Positions 47,324 through 53,189 of a DNA stretch of 53,189 nt are shown piece by piece. The stretch is taken from positions 208,190 through 261,378 of the forward strand of contig QKYT01000039.1 of NCBI GenBank assembly GCA_003550305.1, in the 5' to 3' direction. The translations under genes and the position numbers were made by a program. The notes below the pieces were generated by a model. The model saw only the letters and a list, made by a program, of their open reading frames with translations. It searched no databases and was not told the DNA's origin. Position 1 is the stretch's first letter; each line of letters begins with the position of its first letter. This DNA is from Glomus cerebriforme. Its lineage: Eukaryota; Glomeromycota; Glomeromycetes; Glomerales; Glomeraceae.

Positions 47324-47966
47324 AAGCATCCTTAACCCAGGGTGGGCTTTTATCCTAAACTGGGGTGTACTATTAAATTTTATTGGTCAGATTTGTTTTG
47401 TGTAACATTTTTCTTTGAAAAATTTTCGTGATGTTTTTCGCAAAAAAAAAAATAAAATAAAAAATTTTCACGATATTTTTCGCAAAGAAACAACTAGAAA
47501 TAAATATTTATCCAAGAAAAATAAGCAAAGGAATAATTATTTAGAATAATTCTTTTTTCTTTTCATAAATTTATTGAATATATTATTTATTATTTTAAAA
47601 ATTTAATGTAAATAAATGGTTTCTTTAAGATAGTCTATATTTTTACATTCTTTACTATTAAAACATAAGTTAACAAACCCATGAAAGCTTCTCAATAAAC
47701 TGTTGCAAGTACAAAGATCTTTTTTAAGTTTAACAGTTTAACAATACTTCTTCCCTAGTAAAGACATTTAGTATATTTTGTATATTTAAAAATTATTTAA
47801 ATCATAAAAAATAAAAATAAAAATAAAATAAAACAATAAAATTATAATAAAAGAAACAGAAATACTCTTCTAGGACAAATCTTCTGCTTATTATATATAT
47901 AAAATCTTAAAATACATCCCGGTTTAGGATAAGGGTCTACACCCCACCTTAGGTTAAGGATGCTCC
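47324..47966. mobile_element. Non-autonomous hAT-like element with 8-bp direct flanks
   Basis: The octamer AGGAATGG occurs directly at both edges (47316-47323 and 47967-47974). The left arm reads AAGCATCCTTAACCCAGGGT and the reverse complement of the right arm GGAGCATCCTTAACCTAAGG; both continue into TTATCCTAAAC(T/C)GGG. Inverted repeats are about 55-60 bp. The 643-bp interior has no coding sequence. The left arm is one base shorter at its tip, so the exact boundary may be off by one. The 8-bp duplication size points to the hAT superfamily. Confidence 0.75.
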
Positions 47967-48349
47967 AGGAATGGTAATCAACAGATCGGGTGAATCATAT
48001 GAGCTGTGAATTTATCATATATACCCTCAATATTTTTTTCACAAAGTTCTTTTCACTAACACTTCAGAACATAACACCATTTTTCATATTTTTTTTTTTT
48101 TTTTACCCGAGCTTATAAAAACGCGCTGTCATCTATTACTCTCAGCTATTTGATCGCAGATGAAAACTCTTATGATAGTGCTTTAAGTTGATATTGATAA
48201 TAACAAAATGGTTCAGTGGAAACCTGTCCAATTTCCATTAGGTATCTAAGACATTGCCAAAAAAAAATGTAAACTTCATTAATATTAAAGTACATCGAGT
48301 TAACAACAAATAATTATATTGATCTTTCAAGATTTGATGATATTGTTAA

Positions 48350-48709
48350 TTATATAATAATATGACAAGTTTGTGAAAGAAAAGAAAATATTTCATCTTT
48401 CCTTTCATCTGCGGTGAATACAAGTTCTGTTAAATTGGCAAAACATTGTTTAGTTTCAGGAAAATTTAATTCATTAAATTTATCCATTAATACATAAAAA
48501 TAATCATCTTTAGGATTTGTAGATCGTGAAGAGACTAAGTTTGTTTTATTACAAGTGTATAAAAAGTGAAATGTTTGTCCCCATAATAAATATACTGCTT
48601 CTCTACACCAATCTCGAAAAACGAATAAACAAGAATGAAGAGACTTTTTATCATCTTTTAAATAAAGAATGAGCGGACGAACAACTTTTGGTGGAAATGT
48701 TTTGGCCAT
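48350..48709 (-). pseudogene. Truncated F-box protein
   Basis: 119 codons. The start MAKTFPPKVVRPLILYL and then SLHSCLFVFRDWCREAVYLLWG match the F-box and following helix of the F-box/LRR family seen twice more in this window. It then stops (TCHIII) long before the leucine-rich region that makes full-length proteins about 400-700 aa. No continuation in another frame is visible downstream. Probably a truncated, non-functional paralogue, though a short F-box-only protein is possible. Confidence 0.6.
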
Positions 48710-49656
48710 AACAATATCATTATAACAATATTATTATAAATATTGTTGGAAATTGTGAAAATGGAAAATTTAAATAACTATACAATCGGAAATTATAATT
48801 CCCATGATAACGCCTTTTCACCATAACATTGTAATACGATAAATAAATCTGTTGCAATCAAGTACAGTCTACAGATTTACAATTCAATGATCGCCATATT
48901 TGTACTTGATATGAGCGATAGATAAAATTAATGATAAGATAGGGATAATTAGTGGTGACATTGTCTATTCTTGCAATGAAAATTTTCCAAATAAAAAAAA
49001 ATGAAAAAACTTGATTGTGATGCCACAGGTGCAGTAAATGTACCATCTAAAATTGTCACGAAATAACTAAGTGTGTTGACTTTTCATTACTGAAAAAATT
49101 CTGTTCCCAGAATAGGTCACTCAAATTAACTCTTAGATTGACCGCATAGATTAACATCTTTTTTTTTTAGTTTATATGCGAAAGATGCAGTGAGTAGTAA
49201 TTCATATACAGGTTAGTAAATAAAGTACAACATAATACCGAATAAAACTCTCATTAAACCCCTTATCCATGAGTGAGCCGCTTCACCTGAATCTTTTAGA
49301 TGCTATTCCTTTAAATAANTATGCTAGAATTAGAAGATATAAAAGAAAAGAAGAAACAAAACTTGCATATACAGTAGATACAAATACCAAAAAAAAANAA
49401 ATAAAAAATACGACCCGTGGTTCAGCTCGAACTAACCAAAAACTATTATAGCATCTGATTTTGTGATGCGCCATGATTTTTTATGATCTTTTTGAAATTT
49501 AAATACCTGTATTAGTCGATGTTAATTAATAACTTAATAAAATTGGAAGTTGAATTATATTAAAAGAAAAAAAATTTTATTTTAGTATAAACAAATTCCT
49601 TAATATATGATATGGGAAAAAAGAAATACATATAAAAAATATTTCATCTAATTCTA
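48710..49656. other. Spacer with one short open frame
   Basis: AT-rich spacer. A 60-codon plus-strand frame at 49269-49451 (MSEPLHLNLLDAIPLN, basic, two n bases) is polar and might be an exon of an unrecognised gene, but no splice partner was found. Confidence 0.35.
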
Positions 49657-50859
49657 TTATTTCTCATTTGTATTAAAATTCAGATCCCAGTAGTGGTCTT
49701 TAAGATTTGGACAAAATTTAACTATAGCTGATTTTAATGAATCACTACTATATAAACAAAAACAATAATCCATATAAATTTCTTTTAAATTTTTTCCATT
49801 ATGTTCCAAGAATTTTATTAACAATTCCTCCTTTGGATGATAATGATTAATTTTTAAAATTTGTAATTGTGGAAAAATAATATATTGTAAATNTTCAAAA
49901 CCTTTCAAATCATCAGAAAATAATATAAGTTCTTGTAAATTTGTGAATTTAGTTATCAATGACAAAGAACTATACATTCCATCAAGGTATAATTTGCTTA
50001 AATTCTTAGGGTTTGTTAATGAAGAAATTATATCTTTTAAACTTCCTTTAAAACAATTTGTTATGTCCAAACACTTTAAATTTCGTTGAACAGAAATTAA
50101 GTTTGTTAACCCTTCCGAAACATCTTCATCAACAAATATTTCTAATGATAATATCTTGTGACATACTCGAGATAATTGATACCAAAATTCTGATGAAATA
50201 TTTGAACAACAACATAATTTAGAGAGATTTTTTAAGTAACCTTTTTCCCCAATATAAAATTCGTAACTTATACTCGGATACGTATAAAAAATTAATTCTT
50301 TTAAACAACTATTTTGGTTCNTAAATAATTTAAATATTTCTTGCGCTAATATATATGCCTTCCTGCTGAAATTTAAATGTTCATGTTGTTCATAAATCAT
50401 CTTTTCAAGTTGACGATAAACTCGATGAACTAATAGAATTCTACAAAATGATGCATAATTGAACATTGGAGGTTTTGAAGTTGGTGTTGAAATAATAATT
50501 CTATTCTTATTTAAAATTTCTTTTGACNATAGAATTCTACAAAATGATGCATAATTGAACATTGGAGGTTTTGAAGTTGGTGTTGAAATAATAATTCTAT
50601 TCTTATTTAAAATTTCTTTTGACTCTTTTGGAAGTGTTGAAATAATAATTCTATTCTTATTTAAAATTTCTTTTGACTCTTTTGGAAGACATGCAATTAA
50701 GGTACGGAAATTCGAATTATTATAATTATTACCATCTCTCCAATAAAGTCTCAATGAACACTCACACCAAATTTTATTCACCAATAAACACGAATGTAAT
50801 GTTTTCATGTCTAAGTATTCAAAAATCTCATTTAAGCAATCAACGGGAATTTGAGACAT
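49657..50859 (-). CDS. F-box/LRR-like protein with suspicious internal duplication
   Basis: The start is taken at 50859 (MSQIPVDCLNEIFEYL), directly at the F-box, not the in-frame ATG 33 nt upstream; 400 codons. The F-box (VDCLNEIFEYLDMKTLHSCL, VNKIWCECSLRLYW) should bind Skp1 of an SCF ubiquitin ligase. Leucine-rich segments follow (LKELIFYTYPS, LKCLDITNCFKG, LQELILFSDDLKG, LKEIYMDYCF) and would select the substrate. About residues 60-145 contain three copies or part-copies of SKEILNKNRIIIST and two of PTSKPPMFNYASFCRIL. An n sits exactly at the join of the two long copies, so this part is probably an assembly artefact and the real protein is likely shorter. Further n bases lie at 50321 and 49893. 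Confidence 0.82.
   Translation of the reverse strand: MSQIPVDCLNEIFEYLDMKTLHSCLLVNKIWCECSLRLYWRDGNNYNNSNFRTLIACLPKESKEILNKNRIIISTLPKESKEILNKNRIIISTPTSKPPMFNYASFCRILXSKEILNKNRIIISTPTSKPPMFNYASFCRILLVHRVYRQLEKMIYEQHEHLNFSRKAYILAQEIFKLFXNQNSCLKELIFYTYPSISYEFYIGEKGYLKNLSKLCCCSNISSEFWYQLSRVCHKILSLEIFVDEDVSEGLTNLISVQRNLKCLDITNCFKGSLKDIISSLTNPKNLSKLYLDGMYSSLSLITKFTNLQELILFSDDLKGFEXLQYIIFPQLQILKINHYHPKEELLIKFLEHNGKNLKEIYMDYCFCLYSSDSLKSAIVKFCPNLKDHYWDLNFNTNEK
50433..50688 (-). repeat. Tandem duplication inside the F-box gene, bounded by n
   Basis: Copy one at 50433-50527 and copy two at 50529-50623 are identical by eye and separated by a single n at 50528. A third partial copy of about 54 bp (50635-50688) repeats the block ending CTTTTGGAAG. 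Identity plus the n indicates overlapping contig ends that were not merged, or a very recent tandem repeat. Confidence 0.85.
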
Positions 50860-51041
50860 TTTTTTTTTAAATTGGATTAAAGAAGGAAACAAAATTTTTT
50901 ATTTAGAAAAAGACGAGGAACGAAGAGGTTTGAAATGAGGTTACTCTCTTTAAATTATTTAATTTACACCTGTGTTACAAACAAAAGAATCATGTGGTCA
51001 TACAATGGTATTTCACATAAATTTGTATTAATTGGCGCATG

Positions 51042-51348
51042 ATAGTGTTACGATCCGGATGAATCCGTGATCCGTCAATCCGATTCATAATGATCCGGAT
51101 ATTCGAAGGATTCATTCGGATGTAAGAATGTATTGATTTCAGATGTTCAATCCGGGTTTTTTTCAGGATTTTTTTTTCAATTTTTTTTTTTTTTTTTATT
51201 GAAAAAATTTTTTTTAAAAAAAAAAATAAAAAAAAAAATAACGGATCATCCGTCATCCGTCCGTAATTCATCCGGATGATCCGGATGGAATTCGAATCGG
51301 ATGAATCCGCGGATTGGCGGATTGACGGATTAACGGATCGTAACACTA
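51042..51348. mobile_element. Non-autonomous hAT-like element with CGGAT-rich subterminal repeats
   Basis: Terminal inverted repeats TAGTGTTACGATCCG / CGGATCGTAACACTA (15 bp perfect). The octamer GGCGCATG is repeated at both sides (51034-51041 and 51349-51356), as expected for hAT target-site duplications; one extra base (A) sits between the left octamer and the repeat. Both arms are filled with copies of the short motif ATCCG/CGGAT, resembling transposase-binding subterminal repeats. The centre is poly-T/poly-A. No coding capacity in 307 bp. Confidence 0.8.
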
Positions 51349-52659
51349 GGCGCATGTCGTTAAGACTTACATTTTACAGTATTATTTTTGAAGCACATAT
51401 TTTAGCTAATAGAATTGGGTTGAAAAACAAAAAAAAATATTAGTAATGAAAGCGGTAAACAGTCATGTAACGCAAATTTAAATTTTTTAAGCCACCGATC
51501 ACGCATAAACGTAAAATCTTTTACATAGTATTTTACATTTTTTTTAGAGGTGGAAATTGCCCTCTAGAATTAATTTTCGCGGTACGTTTGTCTAGTCGGC
51601 TAGAAAATCTAGGAGAGGCTTTGTAATAGTTTAGAAAAAGATCGAACAAATGTGGCAAGCACTCTTTGTTAACCTCTCCTTGCTCAAATAATAGTCGTGT
51701 TACCTGTGAGATTTCTACGCTAAATTATATATTGAACCTTTCACTTAAGAAAATTCCAGTGTTATTATTTAACTTGATGATCGCACTTCGGAATACACTC
51801 GATCACTAATAGTTCTTTCAATTAACAAACAAAAACAAATTTTAAAAAGTGCGAAGATTTCAGGTGGAGAGTAGTGTACTAGTGTATTTGTTTGTTAAGA
51901 GTTATAAAGTACAGAAGATTGTAGTCGTTAAATTGTATACTTGAAAGGCATAGGATAGGAGGAATCTCTACGGTATAGTTCTTGTATCTTGTTATAAATC
52001 TAATATGTGTACTTGATTCGTACTACATTATAGAAAAAAAATATACAGCAAATTATAGGGTTATTAAAACTTAATATAGCAACAATAAGAAGAATATCAG
52101 CAATGAAATTGGTATAATTTTATCTTATGTTGTAAGTTATTTTTTTTACTTTATGTTCGCGTTTGTGTAACTTCATGTCGCGTTGTATTCATGTTCACGT
52201 AACATTTTTAATTTCATGGATTTCTAATTTTATTAATTTAATTTTTATAGTTACCTTTAATTAACCCTTATCAAAAACAACGTATTGAGATGGTGGGATA
52301 TAGAAAGATCTTATTTTGGGAATCAAATTTGCTTCCAAATACTAGTTTCACAAATCATAATTGAATATTCAAAATATCTATATTCATTAGCAAATCTGTC
52401 CAAAAACTTATGACTTTTATATATAAATTATCAAAATTCTCCAAACATTCTTGAATAGTTAGAATAAATTTATCGTCAGATGATGGAGAAATTATAGAAG
52501 TTTGGGGAGTAAAAGATGATGGTTATAATTATAAAATGGTAAAGATATAGGATAAAAAATGTTTTGTGGTTGTGGTGCTAATGGTNTGTTAGCAAGAAGT
52601 CCATTACCAGAGTCCATTATAAGTTGAAAACCTGTAAGATACTGAAAGTTAAAACCTGC

Positions 52660-52843
52660 CTCTCCTAAAAAGAAGATAAGATATTATGGAATTTATGGAA
52701 TTTAGCAAAACAAGATGATAAGAAAGAAACAATTTCATTAACAGAAAATGGAGAAACAAAATATATAAAGCAGAAAAAAAGAAGGTGCAGTACAGCAGTG
52801 GTCATATTAGACATTTTAAACAATAACAAAAGTATCTATGGAT
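52660..52843 (+). pseudogene. Decayed coding fragment, possibly retroelement-derived
   Basis: A stop-free stretch of about 60 codons (KEDKILWNLWNLAKQDDKK, ISLTENGETKYI, ILDILNNNKSIYG). Another frame just upstream reads MFCGCGANG...ARSPLPESII. Stops and an n separate the pieces. It has the composition of the Lys/Asn-rich LINE polyprotein seen at 38960-40586 but I cannot assign a domain. Confidence 0.3.
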
Positions 52844-53189
52844 AACACAAATATATATTGTGTGATAATAAGAAAGCAAGATAAATGGTGAATAAAGAAT
52901 TGAAAACTAAAGAAATAATTTAAATGAAATTTCAATAAGAAAAAATGAGAAGAAAGCTATAAACAGAAATGCACAGAAACAAATGGACAATTTGAGGAAA
53001 AGTATATAAATTAAGAAAGTTATACTGATAGAAAATAAGATAATACTAGGAATTATCGGAATTACTTATGAAGTGTGGGAAAAAAGTGAGAATTATTGAG
53101 AAAGATACATCAAGATCTATTTAAGGAAGACTAAAAAAAATATCCAGAGAACCGGAAAAGAAGAAAAGTATTAAAATGGGAGAATAATT

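Larger units (their letters stand above)
46421..48349. other. Gene-free region with two hAT-like elements
   Basis: About 1.9 kb of AT-rich DNA with inverted-repeat elements at 46868-47027 and 47324-47966 (listed separately). No open frame of interest. Confidence 0.55.
50860..53189. other. Right flank: promoter, hAT-like element and decayed sequence
   Basis: Upstream region of the F-box gene, then the element at 51042-51348, then about 1.8 kb without an intact gene. A GC-richer stretch at 51560-51720 has no recognised feature. The last 700 bp are A-rich on the plus strand and include a broken coding-like frame listed separately. Confidence 0.45.

Noticed and set aside
1..53189. tRNA, rRNA or CRISPR-type features
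   Set aside because: I looked for tRNA B-box-like and clustered spacer patterns on both strands and saw none; a covariance-model scan would be needed to exclude small RNAs.

Overview
The window looks like nuclear DNA of an arbuscular mycorrhizal fungus close to Rhizophagus (Glomeromycotina). The basis is very AT-rich sequence, many short introns with GTAAGT/GTATGT donors, Sel1-repeat kinases and truncated F-box/LRR paralogues with many transposon remnants, and kinase tails in the style I associate with Rhizophagus. This is inference from protein style; no marker gene proves the species. A 190-base run of N (27734-27923) and scattered single n show it is a draft assembly.

Layout, left to right. 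479-2843 (-): eight-exon protein kinase with a disordered tail. 2844-6308: non-coding, with two small inverted-repeat elements flanked by TTA. 6309-9877 (+): kinase preceded by about 20 Sel1 repeats. 12807-14162 (-): a protein whose von Willebrand A (vWA) domain motifs are in circularly permuted order, followed by zinc-binding modules. 17006-20334 (+): RNA-dependent RNA polymerase of the RNA-silencing type. 21175-23999 (-): eleven-exon peroxisomal acyl-CoA oxidase ending in SKL. 25470-27593 (-): F-box/LRR-like protein with poly-N and poly-Q tracts. 28350-28977 (-): Hsp20-like protein. 29667-29876 (+): possible small secreted protein. 31798-33028 (+): C2H2 zinc-finger protein.

The most striking block is 32.5-43.2 kb. 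A unit of zinc-finger 3' half plus an MLKL-like gene (four-helix-bundle N-terminus, pseudokinase lacking the DFG aspartate, Sel1 repeats) is tandemly duplicated. In the second unit the zinc finger has decayed and a 5'-truncated LINE with a 16-bp target-site duplication has landed between the zinc-finger relic and the kinase. The first pseudokinase gene has also gained a large C-terminal region that the second lacks.

The right end (43.2-53.2 kb) is gene-poor. It holds a small five-exon gene (44707-45310, -) with a likely mitochondrial presequence and a coiled coil, a broken F-box copy, an F-box/LRR gene containing an n-bounded internal duplication, three candidate hAT-like non-autonomous elements (two with 8-bp flanking repeats), and decayed coding sequence.

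The genes do not form one pathway. Themes are protein-interaction or signalling families prone to expansion (kinases, Sel1, F-box), RNA silencing (RdRp), peroxisomal fatty-acid oxidation, and a candidate necroptosis-like cell-death or self-recognition module (the MLKL-like pair). Exon coordinates come from reading splice sites and keeping frame by hand; no transcript data were available.
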